This document shows positions 21,934 through 36,293 of a DNA stretch of 64,000 bases, one piece after another. The position numbers were made by a program, and so were the translations under genes. Every line of letters starts with the position of its first letter. The stretch's first letter is position 1. This stretch comes from Melieria omissa (taxonomy: Eukaryota > Arthropoda > Insecta > Diptera > Ulidiidae), in assembly GCA_963971225.1 (NCBI GenBank), contig OZ020267.1:85239648-85303647 (forward strand), given 5' to 3'. The notes under the pieces are model-generated. The model searched no databases. It saw only the letters and a program-made list of their open reading frames with translations, and was not told the DNA's origin.

Positions 21934-22872
21934 CACAGTGCAAAACTGAAAAAAGGGACAAGGTCAAACCAGTCTCATTCGATAGAGGACCTCAGTAGAT
22001 GAAAAAGTGCCAAGGGATTTTTCTCGGAATGTTCGAGGTTTTTTTTTAATGCAGTTTAAAGATGGCGGCTTAATGCCCCTTCCCGAAACATTTAAAACAT
22101 CATATCTCTTGACTCAAATGTCAGAAAGGAATAATTTTTACGTCAAATGAAAGCTAATGATATGAAGTCGATGACAAAATATCCTTTTTTGAAAATTTTT
22201 ATGAAAAAGGATATGAAGGACCTCAATAAAATTTTTATCCTTGAATATCCTGGAAACCGTGAGAGCTAAATTTATATAAACGACTTCTGGTGAAAAAGCA
22301 TTCAAACATCTATACTGCTTATAAATTTCATGTAAATCACTTTTACAGGTAAGACTCTACAACGATTAAAAAAATGTGCTTTGCTACATTCGATGTTTTT
22401 AGGAAGCTGCTACGAGATATTTTGTACAGAAAAACATGAATTCAGCAGTGTATAATTTTTTAATCGTTGTAGAGTCTTAACTGTAAAAGTGATTTACATT
22501 TTTCACCAGAAGTCACTTATATAAATTTAGCTCTCACGGTTTCCAGGATATTCAAGGATAAAAATTTAATTGAGGTCCTTCATATCCTTTTTCAGAAAAC
22601 TTTTCAAAAAAGGATATTGGGTCATCGACTTCATATCATTAGCTTTCATTTGACGTAAAAATTATTCCTTTCTGACATTTGAGTCAAGAGATATGATGTT
22701 TTAAATGTTTCGGGAAGTGGCATTAAGCCGCCATCTTTAAACTGCATTAAAAAAAAACCTCGAACATTCCGAGAAAAATCCCTTGGCACTTTTTCATCTA
22801 CTGAGGTCCTCTATCGAATGAGACGGGTTTGACCTTGTCCCTCGAAATTTTTTTTGAATTTGTTGCACTGTG
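21934..22872. mobile_element. Foldback element, unit 5
   Basis: Class A form with both arms complete. Confidence 0.87.
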
Positions 22873-23393
22873 TAATCAGACCCATCATTACCTATGGTTC
22901 TCATGTCTGGTGGCCAGCCATGGACAAAAAGAGCAACCAGAGCAATCTGGGGAGGGTGCAGAGACTTGCCACGATGGCGATCACGGGGGCGGCGAAAAGC
23001 GCTCCGCGAATGGCTCTGGAAATGTTTTTGCACCTTCCCCCAGTGGACCTGTTCGTAAAGGCCAGCGCAGCAAAGACAAACCTCAGATTGAGGGAGTCTA
23101 ATCAGCTGAGGCCATGCGGCTACGGACATTCTAGCATTCTGAACGTTCTTATGACTAGCTCTACCGGACAAGGTATTTTAGATAAGGCCACTGATTTCCC
23201 GGTAAAGCGCAGTGACTTCGAATTGAAGATTCCCATTTACTATCCCTCCAGGGACAACTGGCAACAGCCCGAGATGGAAGATTCTGCAGGAGTCTACTTC
23301 ACCGACGCACACTGGGGTAATATATAAGTAAAGTGGCGATTAATTCAAAAACGAAAAATAAAGATAGAGATATGTTTTTGGTACCGGGTTAAA

Positions 23394-24014
23394 GTGAATA
23401 ATTCTGCATTAATACGTGAAAGAATTGTTGCGAAACACCAGGTATGCATGATGCATATGCATGAAAATAAATCTAATTTCGATGGACCAGATGGTTGTCT
23501 ATGTTACTGGATGGTTTTCAGTAAGGAACCCCTTAAATTTTCTAAAAGAAATTTCGGTGGCGGATCTGTGATGGTGTGGGGCGTATTTCAAAAACATGGA
23601 ACGGTCGATTTTCGCTTCACGAGCTCAAGAATGGGCAGTACAGGATATACTGGAGAGTTGGATCGCGGCCTTCTTCTATTTTGATTAGAAAATAGATATA
23701 AACCATATAATTTTATGCAAGATAACGCGGCCATTCATAAAAGTCGGCAAACAATAGGGTTTTAGAATATTGCTTTGGTCAAACTATGGACCGACCAACT
23801 TGTTCGCACGATTTGATCCCGATTGAAAATATGTGCGGAGTACTTGCCAGGCGTGTCTATGGGGAAAATGAAAATACAACTGTGTTGGGGACTTAAAAAT
23901 TACTATTCTAAAGGAGTGGAGCCATCTGGAGCCCCAATTATCGGTTAAGCTTATAAATTCCATGTGAAAACAGTTGTTTGATATTGAAAAGAAAGGGGCG
24001 GGTACCATTAATTA
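23394..24014 (+). pseudogene. Tc3-like transposase relic, unit 5
   Basis: Common class A state. Confidence 0.85.
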
Positions 24015-24186
24015 CACTGTGCAAGTCGAAAATTCAGACATGGGGGGGACTTACAGAGCGACTTTTCATAGGTTTACTGAGTTGAGATCCACCAGCCGTT
24101 TGGCTGGATTGGCTCTAGTTTAAGAGAAATCCGACTTTGAAGTTTGCTCATGTCTGAATTTTTGAGGGTAAATTTCACGCACAGTG
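24015..24186. mobile_element. Possible 172-bp inverted-repeat element, unit 5
   Basis: Ends and TTA flanks conserved. Confidence 0.48.
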
Positions 24187-24659
24187 TTATTGATTCAACG
24201 TTTGTAAAACAAAAATTGAAATCTATGTTAATGTCAACAAAAAAAACCCATGTGTCTTATAATTTTGTTACGCTTGCAGCTACCTCAAATATTGCTCATT
24301 CCCACAAAAGCTAACGTTATGCTTAAAATTAAAACTGAAACTTCACAAAATCATTCTGCGTTTTTGCTTTTCTAAAAAAAATTACTGTTTAGATTTGGCG
24401 AAGCTGCAAAGTGAAATTTTCTGAGTGTCTTATAATTATGTTACGCACCTTATACCTAATTAAAAAAAGTTAAGACCAAATTCTCATATTTCATAAGTCT
24501 ACGAAGAAAAGTTATCTTTTGACCTTCATTTGCATGTATATATATATAAAAAAAAGTTCCCAAAAATCGCTAAATTTTGTATATTTCTATAAGAGCTTCA
24601 AAAAAAACTTCTTTTTTTGTCGCGTCCGTTTCATTGCATAATTGGTTGTTATCGAAATA

Positions 24660-25216
24660 CACTATGATCAATAAGTACCGGGACTGTGTCAAAAAAACAA
24701 AATTTTGTTATTCTTCTGGTAAATTTATTTTATCCCCTTCAAAATAAGCCCCATCTGAAGCAATACACATATGCCAACGCTTAATCCAATCGTCCATGCA
24801 CTTCTGGTAAGCCGAAGCAGGTATGGCCTTCAGCTCTCGCGTCGCATTTTCTTTTATGACTCTCTTTCCACGACGCGGTAACTTGAATCGGGAGAACAGG
24901 AAAAAGTCACATGGTGCCATATCTGGAGAATAGGGAGCCTGATCGATGATATTCACACTGTGTTTGTTCAAATAATCGCGAATAATGTGTGACAAAATTT
25001 CAAACAAATACGTTGATAAACAAAATTATCCATTGTAAAATTCGACGAAGTACAAAAAGTTGACTGACGCTAACAGCTGCCAAACAAAAACTAATGATGC
25101 AATCCCGCTCAAAATTTGACACAGATGTCAGTTAAGGTCCTACCTATTTTTTTACCTGCATCGGGCAACGGCGGACAATTTAAAATACACAGTCCCGGTA
25201 CTTATTGATCATAGTG
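24660..25216 (-). mobile_element. Mariner deletion derivative, unit 6
   Basis: Perfect inverted repeats, TA flanks, Phe state. Confidence 0.93.
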
Positions 25217-26056
25217 TATATATAACATATCGACTTTTTGTGTTTCTTTCTTGCTTTTGGTGTAATTGAAAGCGCAGGCAATAAGGTCGAATGGGCAATA
25301 AGGTCGTTTGACCCCTACAAGTCCACGGGCCCTGATGGTATCAATCCAGCAATGCTACAACAAGCCGGAGACTGTATTCTGCAACCCCTAGTAAACATCT
25401 TTAAAGGATGCCTATTAAGAAATGTTGTTCCAAAGCAGTGGAGAGACGTCAAAGTATTTTTCAAACTGAAGGCAGGAAAGGCCAGCCACACTACGACTAA
25501 AGACTATAGACCTATCAGCCTCTCCTCATTTTTATTGAAAACGCTAGAGAGGCTGTTGGATAGATATATAGGAGACAACCGGGGACTATCTTCTGAACTC
25601 TGCAGGGCACAACACGCCTACCAACAGGGGAAGTCGGTAGACAGTGCACTGCACAGCGTTGTGGACCCCATAGAGAATTCTTTGGCTTTAAAGGAGTACA
25701 CAATGGCTGCCTTCCTCGATATAGAGGGGGCTTTCAACAATGTCACCACTGAGGCCATAACAAGAGCACTTCGTGCATACAATGTGGAAAGCTTCGTTAT
25801 CGATTGGGTTGAAACGATGCTGCAAGACAGGATAATCAACTCAACGATAGGACCGGCTTCCATCAAAAGGAGAGCCACAAGGGGAACACCCCAAGGGGGG
25901 TGCTATCCCCTCTTTTATAGCTGCTGGTAGCGGATGAGATTCTAAGAGCCTTTCAGAGAAGACGCATTAGAATAGTGGCCTATGCGGACGACATCGTCAT
26001 CATGATACAAGGCAAATTTGTGCCTACTATCAGTGAATTGATCGAATCTTCATTAA

Positions 26057-26513
26057 CCTTTACCTGGCACAGGGGGTACCTACGAACCCCACGCGGTTTC
26101 TCGTCGATTTTTGATATCTAAATCTTCGAAATCTAAACTCGTAACGACATCTATCTGTAGTGAAGGGATACACTTTTATACCTATGCCACTAGGATACCG
26201 CTGCTACCGTCAGTTCGTCTGTGGCAGTCGTAAAAGTAAGTTGGGGTGTGTAAGTCCCCCACTCGGCACTCAACGTCGGTTTTTCGTGAATTGTGTAATT
26301 TTCCGAAGTTTCCGAATTTTTCCTGAACGCCAATCTTCATTTTTCTAAACTCTGACTATTTCACCCTTTGAAGGGGTATCTGAAGTTGATCTCTGATTTT
26401 TTTCTAAAAAGATATAATCAATATATTTTTTTTACAAGGATATTTGTCACTGGGGTTCGTACGAACCCCACTGTGCCAGGTATGTTACTCAGGAGAGGTG
26501 TGCCAGGTAAAGG
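26057..26513. mobile_element. piggyBac-like MITE, unit 6
   Basis: TTAA-flanked with 14-bp ends; no private change seen. Confidence 0.9.
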
Positions 26514-26823
26514 TTAACCGACTTGTCAGTGTGGGCAAGAGACAACGGTCTAGGGATAAATCCCGAAAAGACCGAACTAGTCCTGTTCACCAAGAAAACG
26601 AAGATTCAGGAATTTTCTCTTCCCTGTGTGGAAGGGCATTCCCTGAAACTATCAAAAGAGGCCAAATATCTTGGCATCATTCTGGACTCAAAACTTTCGT
26701 GGAAGCGAAACATTGAAGAAAGAATGAAAAAGGAGCTTAATGCGCTGTATGCTTGCAAGCGGACCTTTGGTAAAAGATGGGGATTAAAACCCTATATTAT
26801 CCACTGCATGTGTACGGCGATAA

Positions 26824-27762
26824 CACAGTGCAAAACTGAAAAAAGGGACAAGGTCAAACCAGTCTCATTCGATAGAGGACCTCAGTAGATGAAAAAGTGC
26901 CAAGGGATTTTTCTCGGAATGTTCGAGGTTTTTTTTTAATGCAGTTTAAAGATGGCGGCTTAATGCCCCTTCCCGAAACATTTAAAACATCATATCTCTT
27001 GACTCAAATGTCAGAAAGGAATAATTTTTACGTCAAATGAAAGCTAATGATATGAAGTCGATGACAAAATATCCTTTTTTGAAAATTTTTATGAAAAAGG
27101 ATATGAAGGACCTCAATAAAATTTTTATCCTTGAATATCCTGGAAACCGTGAGAGCTAAATTTATATAAACGACTTCTGGTGAAAAAGCATTCAAACATC
27201 TATACTGCTTATAAATTTCATGTAAATCACTTTTACAGGTAAGACTCTACAACGATTAAAAAAATGTGCTTTGCTACATTCGATGTTTTTAGGAAGCTGC
27301 TACGAGATATTTTGTACAGAAAAACATGAATTCAGCAGTGTATAATTTTTTAATCGTTGTAGAGTCTTAACTGTAAAAGTGATTTACATTTTTCACCAGA
27401 AGTCACTTATATAAATTTAGCTCTCACGGTTTCCAGGATATTCAAGGATAAAAATTTAATTGAGGTCCTTCATATCCTTTTTCAGAAAACTTTTCAAAAA
27501 AGGATATTGGGTCATCGACTTCATATCATTAGCTTTCATTTGACGTAAAAATTATTCCTTTCTGACATTTGAGTCAAGAGATATGATGTTTTAAATGTTT
27601 CGGGAAGTGGCATTAAGCCGCCATCTTTAAACTGCATTAAAAAAAAACCTCGAACATTCCGAGAAAAATCCCTTGGCACTTTTTCATCTACTGAGGTCCT
27701 CTATCGAATGAGACGGGTTTGACCTTGTCCCTCGAAATTTTTTTTGAATTTGTTGCACTGTG
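26824..27762. mobile_element. Foldback element, unit 6
   Basis: Class A form with both arms complete. Confidence 0.87.
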
Positions 27763-28283
27763 TAATCAGACCCATCATTACCTATGGTTCTCATGTCTGG
27801 TGGCCAGCCATGGACAAAAAGAGCAACCAGAGCAATCTGGGGAGGGTGCAGAGACTTGCCACGATGGCGATCACGGGGGCGGCGAAAAGCGCTCCGCGAA
27901 TGGCTCTGGAAATGTTTTTGCACCTTCCCCCAGTGGACCTGTTCGTAAAGGCCAGCGCAGCAAAGACAAACCTCAGATTGAGGGAGTCTAATCAGCTGAG
28001 GCCATGCGGCTACGGACATTCTAGCATTCTGAACGTTCTTATGACTAGCTCTACCGGACAAGGTATTTTAGATAAGGCCACTGATTTCCCGGTAAAGCGC
28101 AGTGACTTCGAATTGAAGATTCCCATTTACTATCCCTCCAGGGACAACTGGCAACAGCCCGAGATGGAAGATTCTGCAGGAGTCTACTTCACCGACGCAC
28201 ACTGGGGTAATATATAAGTAAAGTGGCGATTAATTCAAAAACGAAAAATAAAGATAGAGATATGTTTTTGGTACCGGGTTAAA

Positions 28284-28904
28284 GTGAATAATTCTGCATT
28301 AATACGTGAAAGAATTGTTGCGAAACACCAGGTATGCATGATGCATATGCATGAAAATAAATCTAATTTCGATGGACCAGATGGTTGTCTATGTTACTGG
28401 ATGGTTTTCAGTAAGGAACCCCTTAAATTTTCTAAAAGAAATTTCGGTGGCGGATCTGTGATGGTGTGGGGCGTATTTCAAAAACATGGAACGGTCGATT
28501 TTCGCTTCACGAGCTCAAGAATGGGCAGTACAGGATATACTGGAGAGTTGGATCGCGGCCTTCTTCTATTTTGATTAGAAAATAGATATAAACCATATAA
28601 TTTTATGCAAGATAACGCGGCCATTCATAAAAGTCGGCAAACAATAGGGTTTTAGAATATTGCTTTGGTCAAACTATGGACCGACCAACTTGTTCGCACG
28701 ATTTGATCCCGATTGAAAATATGTGCGGAGTACTTGCCAGGCGTGTCTATGGGGAAAATGAAAATACAACTGTGTTGGGGACTTAAAAATTACTATTCTA
28801 AAGGAGTGGAGCCATCTGGAGCCCCAATTATCGGTTAAGCTTATAAATTCCATGTGAAAACAGTTGTTTGATATTGAAAAGAAAGGGGCGGGTACCATTA
28901 ATTA
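28284..28904 (+). pseudogene. Tc3-like transposase relic, unit 6
   Basis: Common class A state. Confidence 0.85.
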
Positions 28905-29076
28905 CACTGTGCAAGTCGAAAATTCAGACATGGGGGGGACTTACAGAGCGACTTTTCATAGGTTTACTGAGTTGAGATCCACCAGCCGTTTGGCTGGATT
29001 GGCTCTAGTTTAAGAGAAATCCGACTTTGAAGTTTGCTCATGTCTGAATTTTTGAGGGTAAATTTCACGCACAGTG
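28905..29076. mobile_element. Possible 172-bp inverted-repeat element, unit 6
   Basis: Ends and TTA flanks conserved. Confidence 0.48.
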
Positions 29077-29549
29077 TTATTGATTCAACGTTTGTAAAAC
29101 AAAAATTGAAATCTATGTTAATGTCAACAAAAAAAACCCATGTGTCTTATAATTTTGTTACGCTTGCAGCTACCTCAAATATTGCTCATTCCCACAAAAG
29201 CTAACGTTATGCTTAAAATTAAAACTGAAACTTCACAAAATCATTCTGCGTTTTTGCTTTTCTAAAAAAAATTACTGTTTAGATTTGGCGAAGCTGCAAA
29301 GTGAAATTTTCTGAGTGTCTTATAATTATGTTACGCACCTTATACCTAATTAAAAAAAGTTAAGACCAAATTCTCATATTTCATAAGTCTACGAAGAAAA
29401 GTTATCTTTTGACCTTCATTTGCATGTATATATATATAAAAAAAAGTTCCCAAAAATCGCTAAATTTTGTATATTTCTATAAGAGCTTCAAAAAAAACTT
29501 CTTTTTTTGTCGCGTCCGTTTCATTGCATAATTGGTTGTTATCGAAATA

Positions 29550-30106
29550 CACTATGATCAATAAGTACCGGGACTGTGTCAAAAAAACAAAATTTTGTTA
29601 TTCTTCTGGTAAATTTATTTTATCCCCTTCAAAATAAGCCCCATCTGAAGCAATACACATATGCCAACGCTTAATCCAATCGTCCATGCACTTCTGGTAA
29701 GCCGAAGCAGGTATGGCCTTCAGCTCTCGCGTCGCATTTTCTTTTATGACTCTCTTTCCACGACGCGGTAACTTGAGTCGGGAGAACAGGAAAAAGTCAC
29801 ATGGTGCCATATCTGGAGAATAGGGAGCCTGATCGATGATATTCACACTGTGTTTGTTCAAATAATCGCGAATAATGTGTGACAAAATTTCAAACAAATA
29901 CGTTGATAAACAAAATTATCCATTGTAAAATTCGACGAAGTACAAAAAGTTGACTGACGCTAACAGCTGCCAAACAAAAACTAATGATGCAATCCCGCTC
30001 AAAATTTGACACAGATGTCAGTTAAGGTCCTACCTATTTTTTTACCTGCATCGGGCAACGGCGGACAATTTAAAATACACAGTCCCGGTACTTATTGATC
30101 ATAGTG
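29550..30106 (-). mobile_element. Mariner deletion derivative, unit 7
   Basis: Perfect inverted repeats, TA flanks, Leu state (G at 29777). Confidence 0.93.
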
Positions 30107-30946
30107 TATATATAACATATCGACTTTTTGTGTTTCTTTCTTGCTTTTGGTGTAATTGAAAGCGCAGGCAATAAGGTCGAATGGGCAATAAGGTCGTTTG
30201 ACCCCTACAAGTCCACGGGCCCTGATGGTATCAATCCAGCAATGCTACAACAAGCCGGAGACTGTATTCTGCAACCCCTAGTAAACATCTTTAAAGGATG
30301 CCTATTAAGAAATGTTGTTCCAAAGCAGTGGAGAGACGTCAAAGTATTTTTCAAACTGAAGGCAGGAAAGGCCAGCCACACTACGACTAAAGACTATAGA
30401 CCTATCAGCCTCTCCTCATTTTTATTGAAAACGCTAGAGAGGCTGTTGGATAGATATATAGGAGACAACCGGGGACTATCTTCTGAACTCTGCAGGGCAC
30501 AACACGCCTACCAACAGGGGAAGTCGGTAGACAGTGCACTGCACAGCGTTGTGGACCCCATAGAGAATTCTTTGGCTTTAAAGGAGTACACAATGGCTGC
30601 CTTCCTCGATATAGAGGGGGCTTTCAACAATGTCACCACTGAGGCCATAACAAGAGCACTTCGTGCATACAATGTGGAAAGCTTCGTTATCGATTGGGTT
30701 GAAACGATGCTGCAAGACAGGATAATCAACTCAACGATAGGACCGGCTTCCATCAAAAGGAGAGCCACAAGGGGAACACCCCAAGGGGGGTGCTATCCCC
30801 TCTTTTATAGCTGCTGGTAGCGGATGAGATTCTAAGAGCCTTTCAGAGAAGACGCATTAGAATAGTGGCCTATGCGGACGACATCGTCATCATGATACAA
30901 GGCAAATTTGTGCCTACTATCAGTGAATTGATCGAATCTTCATTAA

Positions 30947-31403
30947 CCTTTACCTGGCACAGGGGGTACCTACGAACCCCACGCGGTTTCTCGTCGATTT
31001 TTGATATCTAAATCTTCGAAATCTAAACTCGTAACGACATCTATCTGTAGTGAAGGGATACACTTTTATACCTATGCCACTAGGATACCGCTGCTACCGT
31101 CAGTTCGTCTGTGGCAGTCGTAAAAGTAAGTTGGGGTGTGTAAGTCCCCCACTCGGCACTCAACGTCGGTTTTTCGTGAATTGTGTAATTTTCCGAAGTT
31201 TCCGAATTTTTCCTGAACGCCAATCTTCATTTTTCTAAACTCTGACTATTTCACCCTTTGAAGGGGTATCTGAAGTTGATCTCTGATTTTTTTCTAAAAA
31301 GATATAATCAATATATTTTTTTTACAAGGATATTTGTCACTGGGGTTCGTACGAACCCCACTGTGCCAGGTATGTTACTCAGGAGAGGTGTGCCAGGTAA
31401 AGG
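30947..31403. mobile_element. piggyBac-like MITE, unit 7
   Basis: TTAA-flanked with 14-bp ends; no private change seen. Confidence 0.9.
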
Positions 31404-31713
31404 TTAACCGACTTGTCAGTGTGGGCAAGAGACAACGGTCTAGGGATAAATCCCGAAAAGACCGAACTAGTCCTGTTCACCAAGAAAACGAAGATTCAGG
31501 AATTTTCTCTTCCCTGTGTGGAAGGGCATTCCCTGAAACTATCAAAAGAGGCCAAATATCTTGGCATCATTCTGGACTCAAAACTTTCGTGGAAGCGAAA
31601 CATTGAAGAAAGAATGAAAAAGGAGCTTAATGCGCTGTATGCTTGCAAGCGGACCTTTGGTAAAAGATGGGGATTAAAACCCTATATTATCCACTGCATG
31701 TGTACGGCGATAA

Positions 31714-32652
31714 CACAGTGCAAAACTGAAAAAAGGGACAAGGTCAAACCAGTCTCATTCGATAGAGGACCTCAGTAGATGAAAAAGTGCCAAGGGATTT
31801 TTCTCGGAATGTTCGAGGTTTTTTTTTAATGCAGTTTAAAGATGGCGGCTTAATGCCCCTTCCCGAAACATTTAAAACATCATATCTCTTGACTCAAATG
31901 TCAGAAAGGAATAATTTTTACGTCAAATGAAAGCTAATGATATGAAGTCGATGACAAAATATCCTTTTTTGAAAATTTTTATGAAAAAGGATATGAAGGA
32001 CCTCAATAAAATTTTTATCCTTGAATATCCTGGAAACCGTGAGAGCTAAATTTATATAAACGACTTCTGGTGAAAAAGCATTCAAACATCTATACTGCTT
32101 ATAAATTTCATGTAAATCACTTTTACAGGTAAGACTCTACAACGATTAAAAAAATGTGCTTTGCTACATTCGATGTTTTTAGGAAGCTGCTACGAGATAT
32201 TTTGTACAGAAAAACATGAATTCAGCAGTGTATAATTTTTTAATCGTTGTAGAGTCTTAACTGTAAAAGTGATTTACATTTTTCACCAGAAGTCACTTAT
32301 ATAAATTTAGCTCTCACGGTTTCCAGGATATTCAAGGATAAAAATTTAATTGAGGTCCTTCATATCCTTTTTCAGAAAACTTTTCAAAAAAGGATATTGG
32401 GTCATCGACTTCATATCATTAGCTTTCATTTGACGTAAAAATTATTCCTTTCTGACATTTGAGTCAAGAGATATGATGTTTTAAATGTTTCGGGAAGTGG
32501 CATTAAGCCGCCATCTTTAAACTGCATTAAAAAAAAACCTCGAACATTCCGAGAAAAATCCCTTGGCACTTTTTCATCTACTGAGGTCCTCTATCGAATG
32601 AGACGGGTTTGACCTTGTCCCTCGAAATTTTTTTTGAATTTGTTGCACTGTG
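31714..32652. mobile_element. Foldback element, unit 7
   Basis: Class A form with both arms complete. Confidence 0.87.
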
Positions 32653-33173
32653 TAATCAGACCCATCATTACCTATGGTTCTCATGTCTGGTGGCCAGCCA
32701 TGGACAAAAAGAGCAACCAGAGCAATCTGGGGAGGGTGCAGAGACTTGCCACGATGGCGATCACGGGGGCGGCGAAAAGCGCTCCGCGAATGGCTCTGGA
32801 AATGTTTTTGCACCTTCCCCCAGTGGACCTGTTCGTAAAGGCCAGCGCAGCAAAGACAAACCTCAGATTGAGGGAGTCTAATCAGCTGAGGCCATGCGGC
32901 TACGGACATTCTAGCATTCTGAACGTTCTTATGACTAGCTCTACCGGACAAGGTATTTTAGATAAGGCCACTGATTTCCCGGTAAAGCGCAGTGACTTCG
33001 AATTGAAGATTCCCATTTACTATCCCTCCAGGGACAACTGGCAACAGCCCGAGATGGAAGATTCTGCAGGAGTCTACTTCACCGACGCACACTGGGGTAA
33101 TATATAAGTAAAGTGGCGATTAATTCAAAAACGAAAAATAAAGATAGAGATATGTTTTTGGTACCGGGTTAAA

Positions 33174-33794
33174 GTGAATAATTCTGCATTAATACGTGAA
33201 AGAATTGTTGCGAAACACCAGGTATGCATGATGCATATGCATGAAAATAAATCTAATTTCGATGGACCAGATGGTTGTCTATGTTACTGGATGGTTTTCA
33301 GTAAGGAACCCCTTAAATTTTCTAAAAGAAATTTCGGTGGCGGATCTGTGATGGTGTGGGGCGTATTTCAAAAACATGGAACGGTCGATTTTCGCTTCAC
33401 GAGCTCAAGAATGGGCAGTACAGGATATACTGGAGAGTTGGATCGCGGCCTTCTTCTATTTTGATTAGAAAATAGATATAAACCATATAATTTTATGCAA
33501 GATAACGCGGCCATTCATAAAAGTCGGCAAACAATAGGGTTTTAGAATATTGCTTTGGTCAAACTATGGACCGACCAACTTGTTCGCACGATTTGATCCC
33601 GATTGAAAATATGTGCGGAGTACTTGCCAGGCGTGTCTATGGGGAAAATGAAAATACAACTGTGTTGGGGACTTAAAAATTACTATTCTAAAGGAGTGGA
33701 GCCATCTGGAGCCCCAATTATCGGTTAAGCTTATAAATTCCATGTGAAAACAGTTGTTTGATATTGAAAAGAAAGGGGCGGGTACCATTAATTA
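33174..33794 (+). pseudogene. Tc3-like transposase relic, unit 7
   Basis: Common class A state. Confidence 0.85.
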
Positions 33795-33966
33795 CACTGT
33801 GCAAGTCGAAAATTCAGACATGGGGGGGACTTACAGAGCGACTTTTCATAGGTTTACTGAGTTGAGATCCACCAGCCGTTTGGCTGGATTGGCTCTAGTT
33901 TAAGAGAAATCCGACTTTGAAGTTTGCTCATGTCTGAATTTTTGAGGGTAAATTTCACGCACAGTG
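33795..33966. mobile_element. Possible 172-bp inverted-repeat element, unit 7
   Basis: Ends and TTA flanks conserved. Confidence 0.48.
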
Positions 33967-34439
33967 TTATTGATTCAACGTTTGTAAAACAAAAATTGAA
34001 ATCTATGTTAATGTCAACAAAAAAAACCCATGTGTCTTATAATTTTGTTACGCTTGCAGCTACCTCAAATATTGCTCATTCCCACAAAAGCTAACGTTAT
34101 GCTTAAAATTAAAACTGAAACTTCACAAAATCATTCTGCGTTTTTGCTTTTCTAAAAAAAATTACTGTTTAGATTTGGCGAAGCTGCAAAGTGAAATTTT
34201 CTGAGTGTCTTATAATTATGTTACGCACCTTATACCTAATTAAAAAAAGTTAAGACCAAATTCTCATATTTCATAAGTCTACGAAGAAAAGTTATCTTTT
34301 GACCTTCATTTGCATGTATATATATATAAAAAAAAGTTCCCAAAAATCGCTAAATTTTGTATATTTCTATAAGAGCTTCAAAAAAAACTTCTTTTTTTGT
34401 CGCGTCCGTTTCATTGCATAATTGGTTGTTATCGAAATA

Positions 34440-34996
34440 CACTATGATCAATAAGTACCGGGACTGTGTCAAAAAAACAAAATTTTGTTATTCTTCTGGT
34501 AAATTTATTTTATCCCCTTCAAAATAAGCCCCATCTGAAGCAATACACATATGCCAACGCTTAATCCAATCGTCCATGCACTTCTGGTAAGCCGAAGCAG
34601 GTATGGCCTTCAGCTCTCGCGTCGCATTTTCTTTTATGACTCTCTTTCCACGACGCGGTAACTTGAGTCGGGAGAACAGGAAAAAGTCACATGGTGCCAT
34701 ATCTGGAGAATAGGGAGCCTGATCGATGATATTCACACTGTGTTTGTTCAAATAATCGCGAATAATGTGTGACAAAATTTCAAACAAATACGTTGATAAA
34801 CAAAATTATCCATTGTAAAATTCGACGAAGTACAAAAAGTTGACTGACGCTAACAGCTGCCAAACAAAAACTAATGATGCAATCCCGCTCAAAATTTGAC
34901 ACAGATGTCAGTTAAGGTCCTACCTATTTTTTTACCTGCATCGGGCAACGGCGGACAATTTAAAATACACAGTCCCGGTACTTATTGATCATAGTG
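34440..34996 (-). mobile_element. Mariner deletion derivative, unit 8
   Basis: Perfect inverted repeats, TA flanks, Leu state (G at 34667). Confidence 0.93.
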
Positions 34997-35836
34997 TATA
35001 TATAACATATCGACTTTTTGTGTTTCTTTCTTGCTTTTGGTGTAATTGAAAGCGCAGGCAATAAGGTCGAATGGGCAATAAGGTCGTTTGACCCCTACAA
35101 GTCCACGGGCCCTGATGGTATCAATCCAGCAATGCTACAACAAGCCGGAGACTGTATTCTGCAACCCCTAGTAAACATCTTTAAAGGATGCCTATTAAGA
35201 AATGTTGTTCCAAAGCAGTGGAGAGACGTCAAAGTATTTTTCAAACTGAAGGCAGGAAAGGCCAGCCACACTACGACTAAAGACTATAGACCTATCAGCC
35301 TCTCCTCATTTTTATTGAAAACGCTAGAGAGGCTGTTGGATAGATATATAGGAGACAACCGGGGACTATCTTCTGAACTCTGCAGGGCACAACACGCCTA
35401 CCAACAGGGGAAGTCGGTAGACAGTGCACTGCACAGCGTTGTGGACCCCATAGAGAATTCTTTGGCTTTAAAGGAGTACACAATGGCTGCCTTCCTCGAT
35501 ATAGAGGGGGCTTTCAACAATGTCACCACTGAGGCCATAACAAGAGCACTTCGTGCATACAATGTGGAAAGCTTCGTTATCGATTGGGTTGAAACGATGC
35601 TGCAAGACAGGATAATCAACTCAACGATAGGACCGGCTTCCATCAAAAGGAGAGCCACAAGGGGAACACCCCAAGGGGGGTGCTATCCCCTCTTTTATAG
35701 CTGCTGGTAGCGGATGAGATTCTAAGAGCCTTTCAGAGAAGACGCATTAGAATAGTGGCCTATGCGGACGACATCGTCATCATGATACAAGGCAAATTTG
35801 TGCCTACTATCAGTGAATTGATCGAATCTTCATTAA

Positions 35837-36293
35837 CCTTTACCTGGCACAGGGGGTACCTACGAACCCCACGCGGTTTCTCGTCGATTTTTGATATCTA
35901 AATCTTCGAAATCTAAACTCGTAACGACATCTATCTGTAGTGAAGGGATACACTTTTATACCTATGCCACTAGGATAGCGCTGCTACCGTCAGTTCGTCT
36001 GTGGCAGTCGTAAAAGTAAGTTGGGGTGTGTAAGTCCCCCACTCGGCACTCAACGTCGGTTTTTCGTGAATTGTGTAATTTTCCGAAGTTTCCGAATTTT
36101 TCCTGAACGCCAATCTTCATTTTTCTAAACTCTGACTATTTCACCCTTTGAAGGGGTATCTGAAGTTGATCTCTGATTTTTTTCTAAAAAGATATAATCA
36201 ATATATTTTTTTTACAAGGATATTTGTCACTGGGGTTCGTACGAACCCCACTGTGCCAGGTATGTTACTCAGGAGAGGTGTGCCAGGTAAAGG
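35837..36293. mobile_element. piggyBac-like MITE, unit 8
   Basis: TTAA-flanked; C to G at 35978 is private to this unit. Confidence 0.9.

Larger units (their letters stand above)
20348..23327 (+). pseudogene. Non-LTR RT pseudogene, unit 5, in three pieces
   Basis: Pieces at 20348-21166, 21624-21933 and 22873-23327; shared lesions. Confidence 0.9.
19560..24449. repeat. Tandem repeat unit 5 (class A, 4890 bp)
   Basis: Appears identical to unit 3; A at 19997. Confidence 0.97.
25238..28217 (+). pseudogene. Non-LTR RT pseudogene, unit 6, in three pieces
   Basis: Pieces at 25238-26056, 26514-26823 and 27763-28217; shared lesions. Confidence 0.9.
24450..29339. repeat. Tandem repeat unit 6 (class A, 4890 bp)
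   Basis: Appears identical to unit 3; A at 24887. Confidence 0.97.
30128..33107 (+). pseudogene. Non-LTR RT pseudogene, unit 7, in three pieces
   Basis: Pieces at 30128-30946, 31404-31713 and 32653-33107; shared lesions, no CATT duplication. Confidence 0.9.
29340..34229. repeat. Tandem repeat unit 7 (class A, 4890 bp)
   Basis: Class A indel pattern but with G at 29777, the mariner state shared with all class B units. It lies directly before the first class B unit. Confidence 0.97.
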